The notes under the pieces: model-generated
What the model was told of the DNA's origin: nothing
Seen by the model: the letters and a program-made list of their open reading frames with translations, nothing else
Database searches by the model: none
Position numbers and translations under genes: made by a program
NCBI GenBank assembly: GCA_024734555.1
Contig: JANPWX010000097.1
Coordinates: 1,441,391 to 1,505,390, forward strand
Length of the DNA: 64,000 nt
Direction of reading: 5' to 3'
Origin: Trochalopteron elliotii
Taxonomy: Eukaryota; Chordata; Aves; Passeriformes; Leiothrichidae
In this document: piece by piece, positions 38,522-49,553 of the stretch
How positions within the stretch are numbered: the first letter of the stretch is position 1
Layout of the letters: the number at the start of each line of letters is the position of its first letter

Positions 38522-41370
38522 ACCATGTCACCTCATTTGCACATTCCAAAAGCACCTAGGAAGATAGGTAAAATTAACTCCTGGCTCCTGCTTCTCTCTG
38601 GAGAGAAAGTCCTAAGCAAGAGTCCTACAACACTGAGTGACCACTACACAAGCAAAGCTGCAGTGAATTTACAATCAGTTTAAAATTCTTTCCTGATGAC
38701 TTTGGGGGAAGGGTCTATCATCCAAATGGTGAGTTACACAAATGCTTCCTGCAACAGCCAGCACCTTGATTGTTTGACATGGCTGAAGGCATAAAAAGAA
38801 CAAAGCTTACATCCACTGTGCCATGAGCACAGAGTAATGAAGAAATGCATCAATGGGATCATATATATTTGCTGTTGCTGCAGTTACAAGCTGTCCATAA
38901 TATTGCCATATATTGCTTCTTTGCAGAGACCACTTGGTAGGTTTCTCAAAGCTCAGATGTTTAATGTCAGAAGCCTTGGGCATATGTGAAAAGTCCTTTA
39001 AAGCCTTGTATGAAAGAATATAAAAGATGGGGAAAAAAGCAAGTTTACCTTTGAAAACTGTTTTCTGAGTTTGTAGGAAAATATTTTCTCACAGGCTTTA
39101 CTAAACACAATATTGAGTAAGAGTCATGCCATGTGTATCTGTGAAGCAGATTATGACAAAGTGGGAACAAAATAATGTTGCATACAAATATTTTGTATAG
39201 AAATTGTTAATTTTCATTGCTGGTACACAAAAGGTAAAGGTAATAAAAAAGGGTAGAGGAGAAATTGACATAAAATATTTTTTTTTTACTATTTGGTATC
39301 TCTAATTAAAAAGATTTCAACATCAGAGAGATATATGAAACTAACAGCAAGAGAAAATTGTCTTCATTTTCCTAACACCAGACTGCTTGAAATATAGAGG
39401 TCAGTAATAGCTGATTTTTAATGTGGTAAAATAAACCCCAAATATTTTTAAAATCTACATTTCATAAAGGCAGAACAAATCAAAATGAGCTCTTGCTGTC
39501 TTCCATCATCTTTTCCCAACTCAATACTCCTTTATCCTCCCACTTTCATAAATATGCTTCTTATTTTTCTCATAACAAATCTAAATTGATAGATTAAAAT
39601 AGCTCATCCATTTGATTTCTTTAAAAGTATTTGAAGTTTCAAGGAGTCAAGCTAAGGATATAAACACATCTCAAACTCATTACCACACTTTTCTGAATAT
39701 TAAACCTATATATTTAAAGTCCTTCACACGACTAAGCTGTGAATCCAAAATCTTGTTATGCACGGCCCCACACATCAAGTAGCAGAAGAAATTGAGTGAC
39801 AGTTTCTGTACAAGAGTTCCAGAAGTCTCACTGTACAACACAGTTGTTACTCTTAAAATCCTTTAAAATGCATTGCAGTGATGAAGACATAAGCTACTGG
39901 TCCTTGTTATACCTTATTACTCATTCAGCTCATATAAAAATTCTCTTTCACAAATACTGGTGTGAAGTTCATTCAGAGGAACATTTTCACTTGTAGTCAC
40001 ACAAGAATCTCTCTTTCCACTCCTTCTATTTTAGGCCTTGATCTTAGAGACTTCAGGGCAAACAGAAATATGACCAGCCCCAGCTACAAATATACCCCAG
40101 AATTTAAATATCAATAGATCCCTCTCCAGAACTTAGCTGACAAGAAGTATATGTAAATTCACTAAACTCAGTGGAAGGTTACTTTTAGGTGAGATCAGCC
40201 CCTACAAGTACTAGGGCAGAGTTGTAAGCTAGCTGAAAGACAGAGTTACCAAAGTGTTTTTTCTCATGTGATATCAAATTGGATTATGCTACTAGACCTG
40301 CACTCAAAATTATGCTACACCTCACATAAAAGCTCTAGTAATTTATTGTTTCACAGAAAAAAAGTAAAATGCTCATAAAACAGCTCTGCAAGGTAGGTTC
40401 AGGGCATCAAGGTTTTAAATAAAAGGTGATATCTAGGACTAAATAACATCCAGCAACTAAAAGAGGTGCAGATTGTCCAGACACATGGAAGACTAGAATA
40501 CACAGCTATAGCACTGCTATAAATAAAACAGCTAAAACAGAACCTTCAAAGGCATTCCTCTCCACAAACAATTGTCTCACTGGGAAAGATGCATTTAAAA
40601 ATGCAACTCCTTTGATGCAAACTCATATAATCTGAATAATACAGTTGTCCAAGAGCCTATCTAAATCAGAGCCAAATCACAAGCTAGGGAGACATCCAGA
40701 AAAAAAATAGAAGATTATATCTTGAACTACAAGCATGCTATTTGCCACCAGTGTGACACACCAGCTTTTAATTTGTATTGATTACAGCACTGTTCATGAT
40801 GCATGTGTGATGGAGAACATTTTATTCTATAAACTACAAACCCAACATGAAATATTTTATCCTGATTTATCCAAGATAAAAGTCAGCACTTTCTGCACTT
40901 TTCAGTCTTTTGCACTGGAAATTCTGCTACCATGAGCTCTTGAAAAAACAAAAAGAAGGAAAAAAAAAAGACAAACAATGATAACTAACGAAATCCCTTA
41001 AATCTGACCAGTGCTATAGTTTCACAAAATACAGTCACTAAAGAGGCTTTTTGTAGGTTGAGCCTTAACTTAAATGTGACCCCAAATTCTGATTACCTGA
41101 AGGTAAGCTTAATATCATATCACATTGAAACACACTCAAGTTCTATATTAAATCCTCTTATTTTGATTAGATTGTAGTTCTGCAGAGAGTCCTTAAACAG
41201 AAAAAATGAAAAATAAAAATTTGTGTGTGGAAGGTGTTAAAATATAAATGTTCCGAGGGCAGATTAAAAGTCTGTTCTAAAAACGAGGAAATAATAACAC
41301 TTTAACATAAGTAGCATCACCCAAGTAGCCCGAAACTTAGAGAACATTTCAACTTTTCAGGAAATACGCC
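38522..41370. other. Unique non-coding DNA
   Basis: A/T-rich sequence with no supported gene or transposon. Confidence 0.5.
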
Positions 41371-41540
41371 TCATATTGTGAAATTTTGCCCATCGTTCAA
41401 AAAAGATGGTGCCACACAAAGATGGTGTCTGAGAGAATCATTTGCAAAGATGTCAGGCACTAGTGATTTGGAGCACCAGCTGGCGAGCTGACCCTCATTA
41501 GAGTCCCTCTCTTCACTACACCGAATTCTGATAAACTGCT
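41371..41540 (-). CDS. Candidate terminal exon, unidentified
   Basis: After a moderate acceptor (...tttttgaaacatgcag) the minus strand is open for 55 codons to a stop, beginning QFIRIRCSEERDSNEGQLAS. It contains several CpG dinucleotides (attcggtg, agctcgcc, gaacgatgg), which are otherwise rare in the window and can mark constrained sequence. The pyrimidine tract is weak, no neighbouring exon matches the phase, and I recognise no family. Confidence 0.18.
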
Positions 41541-44040
41541 CTGCATGTTTCAAAAATTGTATGAAGCCTTTGGGTCCTCAGGGATAATGCTTTATCCACT
41601 TGCAGCTGATTTGAGACCCATTTATAGACAGATATTTTAATACAGTTACCCCCACCAGAAGAGAAAGCACAACTTTTTGAGATAGCTAATAAGATTAAGG
41701 AGTGGTAAAGCTGAAAAAGGTTACTTTTCCTGACCTTTCCTGCCAGTCTAAGTATCAATGGATTCACAAACCATGGCAGGTTGGATATAAACACTTAATC
41801 TTAGATTCCTTTCCAATCACAAGGGGAAACAGTTTCCCAGACTTACTGAAGAATTTACTAATGGTACAAAGAGCAGGGCAAAAGGAATGAAAGGAAAAAG
41901 AAAAAAAGGATAGTATAGGAAAAGAAAATCATGTAATAGGTTGGTAACTCAAATAACTAAGTGATGAGAAGAGATCTGGTTGGTTAAATCATAGGTTTAT
42001 AGCTATAAAAGGTGCAGGGAAGGGGGAGTGATGGAGGGAAAAAAGAATTGCGCAAAAATGAAGAAGGATGGTACTTTAAAAAGGAAACCAAGTTGAAAAT
42101 ATAGAATAGTGAATTTCTATAAGGACATACTAGGTCCAAATCTGGGTTCCCTAAGGTTGTATATCAGAAACAGCTAAGGATAACCGAGCTAGTTATTTTA
42201 TACAGTCCAGCATTATGTATAAAATGACATTAATTTTAACAGTCTTACACCTGAAACTGAGCTACAGCTATTGGTCCTTCTCTGTAATGAGAAATACATA
42301 GCTCTTTCCATCCAGAAATAGCTCTAACAGAGTTTACCTTGTAGTCCAACCCTCCTTATCCATTTTTTCAACCTCCAAAAACCACTCATTCCAAAGACCA
42401 CCCATCTAGCAGTCTGAATAAGGACGGCTGGTACTTTTCTACAGCAAAAGGTACTGTTCAAGATGAAAGGTTTGGGAGACCCTTTGGTAAGGGGAAAAAA
42501 ATATATATAAAATTTTTATTTAGAAAACTAGAACTCTGGCACAGAGTCTGAGTTAATACTATGGCCTTCAATAGTGCATATTGCTGTAAAGTAAAAGAAA
42601 TAAAAATGCCAGGGTGTAACTGAATTGGTGGTTTCACTATTTAATTTCACTAATTACATTGTCTCATTCTTAGTATGTTTTGTGCACAGTTATAATTCTC
42701 AAGTGAAATTAATTCACAGATTTGTTTTCACTTCTAGGGTTTACTCCACATCCTTGCTGACACAATTATTTTCATAGTGTGCTGCTTTACTTGCATGGTT
42801 ATTGTTATACATGTCCCTTGCCAGCCACAGACAGCACCGGTCTCTAGATTATATACATAAAATAAAAGTATTAAAAAAAAAAAAACCAAAAAAACCCACC
42901 CAACTAAGCTTCCTAGAATTGTTTATAAAATGCCCACATTCAGCTTAATGCTCATAAGATTTCTTGCAGCAGTAAAATATTTCCAAACCCTGGCAAGGGT
43001 GATTTTTAATACAGAGCCAGTTGTTAGCAAGAGTTCAATAAAACAGTCAAGCTTTCCATTTCCAAGGCAGCATCATAAAATACGCCAACACTGAATAAGT
43101 AGAAATAGAGAGCAGATCAAGGGCTAGATTTCTCAGAGGGTACCATACAGTTTGGAGGAGGTGTCAGGTCACCTTGGCTGAAAATATAGTCTAGATTTTA
43201 AAGACAAAAATTCTTTAACTTGGCAAATTTGCAGGTTCTGCTCAGCAATGTCAACTGAAAGCCATCAGCTGGCAATATGAAAGACAACATTCAGCATTAT
43301 ATTTGTCAAAAGCATGTCTTTGGCTAAATCCTTGAGAAATTCTGCTGCTAGTAATGTTTCCATAAATCTCTGTAGGTCTGTGTTATGTATCAGGGAGGCT
43401 GATCTTCCTGAGTGTTCCTAAGGACTTAACAAGCATATGGCTATAGAATCTAATGCTGAATTAGGAGCTTCCTAACCTACACAGACCTCCCTGCTGACCC
43501 TAAAACAGCAATAGCAAAACTGAAAAAACTTTCTATCAGTCAACAGATCAACTGAACTCTCCCTTCCCATTACCAATACCAAACAGTATAGCACTAAATG
43601 ATTCATCTGCATCTGGTAAGAAAACAACCACACCTGACCCTTTGACTGAAAAACAGATTGCACTTTTTGGCAGCTGTATGAGAAGAGAATTATTGTTCTA
43701 GGGTGACAGACCTGGATGTCCCACAGCAATGATGGCTTGCCATTTCTGTCTGCAAAGAGTAAGTTCAAAATCAAAGACCTCTCCCAGGAACAAAATGGCA
43801 ATGAGACTTCTAGGTTTTTTCACTCTCTCTGTCCAAGACAATTTACTTCATCTGCAGACAAGGATGAAGCTATTAACTCACGAATATTACTTAAACCATC
43901 TCTCATAAGAAGTTAAGCTTGGTTTGAAAATCACATCCAATAATTTTAGTAGCAAGTGTATCTCCCCTTGCTAAATCAAAGGTTATCCAACCAAACACAG
44001 ATACAGCAATATTTTGTAAAGTTGTGGATCCATACTTTAG
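41541..44040. other. Unique non-coding DNA
   Basis: No supported gene. The 109-codon minus frame at 43472-43801 includes an acceptor-like ttactctttgcag and a donor-like CCAG/gtctgt 36 bases later, but so short an exon cannot be supported alone. Confidence 0.45.
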
Positions 44041-44104
44041 GAAGAAAAAAAAAACAAACAAAAAAAAAAAAAAAAAACAAAAAAAAAAAGAAAAAAAAAA
44101 AAAC
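44041..44104. repeat. Poly-A tract, C/G-interrupted
   Basis: About 64 bases of A with a few C and G interruptions, giving lysine or phenylalanine runs in overlapping frames. It lies about 50 bases upstream of an LTR fragment and may mark an insertion hotspot or an old tail. Confidence 0.9.
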
Positions 44105-44154
44105 CTACCCAAAAACCAGGGTTGTCTCTTTTTATGTTTGTATCTTTCTATTCC

Positions 44155-44410
44155 TGTAGTCAGTCCAGCTAGGATGGAGTTAACTTCCCTCATAGCAGCC
44201 CATATAGTGTTGTGTTTTCAGTAGTAACTAGAACTATAACACACTAATGCTTTGGCTACTGCTTGGACAGCATTCAAGGCCATCTCTCCAACCCCACACG
44301 TGCCTGTAAAGGCTTCTCCCAACCCAACAGGTTGGGAGAGGACACAGCTGGGATCCCTGACCCAAGATTAACCCACTTTGGTTTTTTCTGGAATCCAGAG
44401 TATGTGCCCA
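44155..44410 (+). mobile_element. ERVL-type LTR fragment 1
   Basis: It starts tgtagtcagtccagctagga and follows the avian ERVL-type LTR: 'ggagttaac', 'catagcagcccatatagtg', the 'acacactaatgctttggct' segment, 'ttcaaggccatctc' and 'gagaggacacagctgggatccctgaccc'. The match fades after about 44410 and the promoter and 3' half are missing. It is on the plus strand, opposite to the related LTR at 32530-33127. Confidence 0.75.
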
Positions 44411-44473
44411 GTTCCAAAGAGAAAAAGGACATGGTTTTATGCAATCTGGAAGCAAAATATATGTAGATTGATA

Positions 44474-44610
44474 TGCTGGGCTGGAGTGGAGTGAACTTTC
44501 TTCAAAGTAGCTGGTAAGGGGCTGTGGTTTGGATTTGTGCTGGAAACAGTGCAACACCTACAGGGATGTTTTGGTTAGTGCTGGAGTAGTAGGAACAGGA
44601 TTTTCTCCCC
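44474..44610 (+). mobile_element. ERVL-type LTR fragment 2 (repeats fragment 1's start)
   Basis: It matches the same early LTR part again: 'gggctggagtggagtgaac', 'tttcttcaaagtagctgg', 'ggggctgtggtttggatttgtg', 'ctggaaacagtg' and 'cagggatgttttggtta'. Because it restarts the beginning of the LTR rather than continuing fragment 1, it is a second insertion of a slightly different subfamily or a partial duplication. Confidence 0.7.
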
Positions 44611-45697
44611 AGGGACACACTGCCAAAGCTCCAAGTTGGAGGCCAATGTAATTTGTTTCAATGTAGCTGAGCCATCTAGACAGCAAGGCAATCCTCAATC
44701 TATTATCTCATCCTTTGTAAAGCCTTTTGATATCTCTTGAATGCAGGGAGAAGCATGGCCTTTAATCACAATGCTTTTAAACTGAATTCCAAACCAAAAC
44801 ATGAAATGAATTTATTACAAAAAATCTGCCTTTGAAAAAGGTTCAAGACAATGTTGATTGCTATTCAGTTGCATGAGTCTGCTACTGACCAGTAAATGGA
44901 AAAATCTTCACTGGAGAGGTGAAGCTACTAAACTCTCACAGATAGGGCTGTAAGACTTTAATGTAATTATGGATAATACTGTATGTTGACTAGCAAGATA
45001 CTATACAGATTTATTTAGCTTTCTGGGCTTTTTCTACTGTGTCAGAACTTTGTGTTTGAATTTTGTTGGAGTTTGATGTATTTGTATTCAAAATCTTATT
45101 TTGTTGAGAAGAGCTTTGAGAGCTACTAGCTAAATAATGGGAATTATCAACTATCTTCTTAATCCAATTTCAAATGTTTAACTTGATTTGGGAAAAAAAG
45201 GCAAAAAGCATGAGAATGTAATTAAAATAACCTGCTAGAATCAGTTTCTTCAGAGGTTGCTTGGCCCCAAGAGAACTGATTTGATGGGATACATCTAAGC
45301 TTTATTTTTAAAAATGAAGACCAAAACAACCATTTAAGAGACAACCTCAGAAGATTCAGGTAAGCATCAAAAAAGCAAACAACAGAAATGTTCTTCATTA
45401 AAAAATTGGGAATATGCAGTAACTACGCTGGGTGCAGTTATTTTTTTAACACAAATGTGACAGAACACACGTTAATGGCCCTTGAAATGCCTCCCACAAT
45501 TACGTTCATTCTACACTAACCTTGAGATCAAGGCCCCCCACGAAGCAGTACTAAAGTTATTCTGAATGATAGTTTGAGGAGGGAGGGCATTAAATCCCAT
45601 GGATATGGTAAAGTGCGTGCCCTAATAGCTTATATTCAAACCCTGATGGAGAAATGGGGAAACAGAAATTAAGCCTAGAAGCAGCAAGAATTCCCTG
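44611..45697. other. Unique non-coding DNA
   Basis: No recognised gene or element between the ERVL-type fragments and LTR copy 2. Confidence 0.5.
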
Positions 45698-45703
45698 AGA
45701 TGG
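45698..45703. repeat. Target-site duplication (left), AGATGG
   Basis: Exact hexamer repeated at 46128-46133. Confidence 0.9.
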
Positions 45704-46127
45704 TATAAATTGGCATGTCCGTGGGGGTGCTTTTACTGGCCAAGCAGCCCCCAGAACAATTTATAACCTTCTGATGTGAGTTCCTCCAAATCTGCTCGCT
45801 GAAGCTTGAATGAGGCTTGGAAATGAGGAATGGGTCCAGCTTGGGTAGGAAAAGGTGTTTATTTCTGTGGCTCCATGAGCAGAGGACAGCCAGGACCGGC
45901 AGCCAGAACCTGTGCTCAGCCCTGTGTTCCTTTTTTCCCAGATCACCGCCTGGGCGGGGAACACTCTGGGCCAATTGGGAAAGGGAAGGAGTGAGGTTAC
46001 ATCAGGGGGATACCACAGGGGTCATCAGGGAATGGGGGGTAGGGTATTTTGGAATGGAACAAACCAAGTACAGACAAACAACAAAATACAAATACAAATT
46101 CAAAACCCTAAATCTTGCACTGCAACA
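45704..46127 (-). mobile_element. Solo LTR copy 2, ERVK-like (424 bp)
   Basis: Nearly identical to copy 1 at 34376-34810 over its whole length and in the same orientation. It has the same termini (minus strand TGTTGCAG... to ...ATTTATA) but a different 6-bp duplication (agatgg). The two are therefore independent insertions, not the two ends of one provirus. It lacks the few-base insertion present in copy 1 and differs at scattered sites, notably around 45797-45810. No internal region is present. Confidence 0.9.
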
Positions 46128-46133
46128 AGATGG
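46128..46133. repeat. Target-site duplication (right), AGATGG
   Basis: Exact copy of the hexamer at 45698-45703. Confidence 0.9.
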
Positions 46134-46590
46134 GGCCTTCTGGGGGAAAAGGGATGGCTTTACAGGGTGCAAGAGCTGGTAGGCTGAAACAAGATTACAG
46201 GTCCTGAACAGGAGTAGCAATGCAGAGAACAGTGAGGAAAAGTGACCTCCATGAAGCTGAGCTATCTGCACATCAAAATGAGTTGGATCATCAGAGAAAG
46301 GTTCCTTTCTGCCCCCATTAAATGAGCCAAGAGATCAGGCTGAGGCCAAGTATCCACCACAACACAAAGCAGTGGAAGCCCCTCATGTATCTGGCACTGC
46401 TAGAATGAAAGAAGACAGGTGTCCTTGAACGCTCAGACAAGTTCAGGCAGGAGCTAGGCTGTGAAGCCGAGTCAGCAGCAGAGTCTAGCCCCACACTGAC
46501 ACTACAGCAACACAAAAACATGAAAAGGTAGGCACAAGAAGTGTCCAGCAAATAGAAAATGGGCCTCGGGAAGTCTGAACAGGTCTGTTT

Positions 46591-46622
46591 TTACTCATAA
46601 AGGTCATCATCAGAGTCTCTTC
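46591..46622 (-). CDS. Candidate short terminal coding exon
   Basis: On the minus strand a strong acceptor (ttcaagatttctttgtttcag) is followed by 32 bases that read RDSDDDLYE and then TAA. Acidic tails of this kind are common at protein C-termini, and the exon would need phase 1 from upstream. The 48.6-49.6 kb exon pair already ends in its own stop upstream, so this would be an alternative end or another gene. The short length makes chance quite possible. Confidence 0.2.
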
Positions 46623-47540
46623 CTGAAACAAAGAAATCTTGAAGCAGGACATATTCAAGTGGCTCCAGTTGTGTCGCTTTAGAATGTGTCCTGTGCTAAC
46701 CATAGCTTATCCAGGCCAGCCACTTGAAGTTTATATCTCATCACACTGTGTCATTTCCACTTCTACTTGTGGCCAGAATGAGGATTTGCAGAGAACCCCA
46801 ACAAAGGAAAGCAGAGCAGCAAGCACAATTATTCTTCAGTTGCTCCCCAGTCATGAGTCAATTGATAGGATGGGAGGGTCCTGTCAGAGCTGCTCCATCT
46901 GTACAACCTTCATTCTAGGCACTTATTACTCAGCAGAAAGCTGTAAATCCCTGAGCAGCTTCTAAAAAATTGTAAAAGAAAAAAAATCACTTTCTAGAGG
47001 ATTAACCTAATGGCAAAAAAAATGTAGACTAACAGGAAGCATACAGAAACAGGTGTATTGTGTTAATCACAAGCAGCCTGATAGCAATGAAGTACCAGAA
47101 AGAGGCAATAAGGGAAAAAACAAAGATTCCATAACATGAAGTTGTACTATGCCTGTTTCGATAAAAATTTGCTTATAGCACATAATGGACTCTTAGGAAG
47201 CAGTGAACATTACTGTATATTCTGGAAAGAGAAGGACTGACATGTTTTCATAGAGCCCAAGCGTCCATTGTGTGAGTCCACTGCAACACTGAACATAATT
47301 CTGGGCCAATCTGCAACATTATAAATATCATAAATGTCTCCCAGAGAAATTAACACAAAGCCATAAAATCGCTTCAGTGGATCCAGTATGAATGACTACA
47401 TTAAAACTTCCAATTCATGCAAATCTGCAACTTGTGACTCAGTGCCATACTTTGCCTTTTAGAACCACTTCAGCAGCATATCCACACAACTGATTGTCAA
47501 CACATACTGGGACAAAATTCACTGTGAGGTCTCAGGGATA
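46623..47540. other. Unique non-coding DNA
   Basis: No recognised gene or repeat was found. Confidence 0.5.
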
Positions 47541-47546
47541 TATTTG
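47541..47546. repeat. Target-site duplication (left), TATTTG
   Basis: Exact hexamer repeated at 48090-48095. Confidence 0.85.
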
Positions 47547-48089
47547 TGTTGCAGCACAACAAACTCCCCTTGTCAGGGAGTAGAAATGAACCGCAACACA
47601 GACTTCTTGTTTATCACAGTGTGAAAAGGGTCTGGTTTACTCCTCTCTACAGCTCAGCCATCCTGACTCCAACTATTCACTGACTGGCTGCAGCAAGCTT
47701 CTACTGCAGGTTTCCCTTGCAGCCTCTGACTGCTGGTTATTTCCTGCTCAACTAGGGCTGCAGGTATTAGATTGCAGACTCTGACTGCAGGCTTTTATCC
47801 AGCTAGATTGTGACTGCAGGTTCCAACAACAGGCTCTAACTGCAGACCCAGACTGACCTCACAGCAGTGAATCTCTCACCTCAGACTCCCTCTTCTTCAT
47901 GAGCCTCTCGTTCCTTCCTCCTCAAGGCTCCTCCTCCTTCATGACCCTCCTCACCAGCCAACCCACCCCTTTTATCACACTTATCTTTATTGGATATAGC
48001 TGTGACTCATCAGGGGTGAGGCTGTATTGCATAATTAACATAGCTGTTACTTATCAGGGGCCAGCTCACCTGTATTCCCTTCTCCTACA
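47547..48089 (-). mobile_element. Solo LTR with internal TGACTGCAGG repeats (543 bp)
   Basis: It is bounded by an exact 6-bp duplication (tatttg). The minus-strand termini are TGTAGG...GCAACA, the canonical TG...CA. A minus-strand caataaagataag and gataaaagggg near 47970-47995 look like promoter or polyadenylation context, so minus orientation is preferred. The middle (47690-47850) holds six or more imperfect copies of a ctgactgcaggt-type word spaced about 20-35 bases apart, as in LTR enhancer repeats. No internal retroviral genes are present. It looks like a different family from the other LTRs here; I do not recognise its name. Confidence 0.82.
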
Positions 48090-48095
48090 TATTTG
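48090..48095. repeat. Target-site duplication (right), TATTTG
   Basis: Exact copy of the hexamer at 47541-47546. Confidence 0.85.
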
Positions 48096-48453
48096 TACAT
48101 TTGTTTTGCAGCTTCACGAGCCTGTGTGTGTCAAGAAGTACTAAACAGCATGAGAGCAGGAGGATGGAAGCCTCACTGACAGAGACCTGTGAACCAGTAG
48201 TGAAATGGTGATTTACATGTTATTTACCAAAGGCATTGGCCCAACTTGCTCTATCCTGCTCTATTCAGCACTGTTAGGTTAAATTTCATAGGGATAAGTC
48301 TTAATCTTCGAATAATCCCAACCCCACAGCAACATCAGTGACATTTTTAATTATGGTGAACTGTTTCAGTATATATTTAGTTTCTATTTTGGATATGAGT
48401 GTTATGTCAGATAACAGTTCTGACAAATGCAGTATAAAAATTGGCCTATCTAT

Positions 48454-48473
48454 TAAAAAAAAAAAAAAAAAAA
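48454..48473. repeat. Poly-A tract
   Basis: Twenty A residues just 3' (on the minus strand) of the terminal coding-exon candidate. The run is too long for a splice-site pyrimidine tract in that context and does not define an element. Confidence 0.85.
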
Positions 48474-48589
48474 CAAACCATACCTGATACTTGCATTTGT
48501 CTCCAAAGAACAAGCAGCACTCTTCACTCCTAAAATTTGGGTCCTCAGAACAGGTTATTTGCTCGCATTTCTGTTCCCTTCCTTTCCTT

Positions 48590-48816
48590 TCAGCAAACTG
48601 TGCTTTGAAGAAAAGCCTGAATGCATTTGCAATCCTCCATGTGTAAAGTCTTGGATAATAATTTTCTGACAACAGCTTCACAATATGGTGTGCCAGTCCA
48701 CTTCTTATCATATTGTTCAGATTTGTCTGCACCAGCTGGAACATTAACATTTTTCCCAAGATCTGTTTCCACTGTGCTATGACAAGCCATCAGTAGAAGC
48801 TCTGCCTGTGGTAGCT
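48590..48816 (-). CDS. Probable last coding exon of an unidentified minus-strand gene
   Basis: The exon begins after a good acceptor (ctatacttttggtctcag at 48817-48834 on the minus strand) and is open for 74 codons to TGA at 48590-48592. It starts ELPQAELLLMACHSTVETDL once joined to the upstream exon, whose single leftover G completes the first codon (GAG). The sequence is mixed and charged, with three cysteines near its end. I do not recognise the family. A second frame is also open (from about 48759 to beyond a CAG/gtatgg site near 48484), so an alternative reading or a frameshift cannot be excluded. No close polyadenylation signal was found; the nearest minus-strand AATAAA is about 600 bases downstream, inside the solo LTR at 47547-48089. 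Confidence 0.48.
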
Positions 48817-49332
48817 CTGAGACCAAAAGTATAGAAAAAAACTACTGCCACACCGCAAAAGGAATCAAAAAGAGAAAACAAACAAAAAAACAAAGACGAA
48901 AACGTTAGCAGTCTAAGGTAACATGGAGTAATGAATAATGAAATACACCATCCCCTCAGTTCTCCTTCTTGAAAAGACTTCTCATGCAGAGTAAATATTA
49001 GTCATTACAAAGGGTGGAAGAATGAGACTGTATGTGAGAAGAAGCAGAAGGAATCAGACAAGAAACAATAGTGGGTATGAGAAATAAAGCAGATAAAGTA
49101 TCAATAAGTTTTAGTCATTGCAAATCTAAGGCAGGAAGTGGAATTACTCTAAGATATAGCAATTTATCCCCCTATAATTAGCTCTGGAAATAACATTCAC
49201 ATCTATATTACCTGGGCATAAATGCCAGAGATGGGAGTTCCTAAAAGAGAGAAGAAAATGTGTTTTCATTTTGGACTTGCATAGGGTTAAAAACACATCT
49301 GTGTACGTAACAGTATACAATTTTTTATCTAC

Positions 49333-49553
49333 CTGGGTATGACATTTCTGATGCCAATGATGAAAGCTGATCTGAGCTGTTAAACAGCTGTAGATCTCTA
49401 CAGTCTTGCGCCCACTTCAACAGTGATTGTATCATTGGCATGTCTCCTTTGATGAATGATGGCAGGCTGGCCACTGCAGTGTGGAATTCAGGAGGAAAAG
49501 AGGAGATCAGTACATTTACATGGAGTTGTTTTTTGCCAGCATTACCCATAGTT
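49333..49553 (-). CDS. Probable penultimate coding exon, unidentified gene
   Basis: On the minus strand an acceptor (acaagttgatctattaa upstream, then aaaacctgctcag) precedes 221 bases open in one frame (73 codons), followed by a CCCAG/gtagat donor. The peptide includes HVNVLISSFPPEFHTAVASL, a PSFIKGDMPMIQSLLKWAQD segment and an S-rich tail. Phase is 2 in, 1 out, and the out phase matches the exon at 48590-48816 exactly. This looks like a helical, non-transmembrane protein. No known family is recognised, and an upstream partner exon ending in phase 2 was not found in the window. Confidence 0.5.

Noticed and set aside
34376..46127. A single provirus bounded by LTR copies 1 and 2
   Set aside because: Each copy has its own exact 6-bp duplication, and the DNA between contains no retroviral gag, pol or env frames but does contain other, separately inserted repeats.
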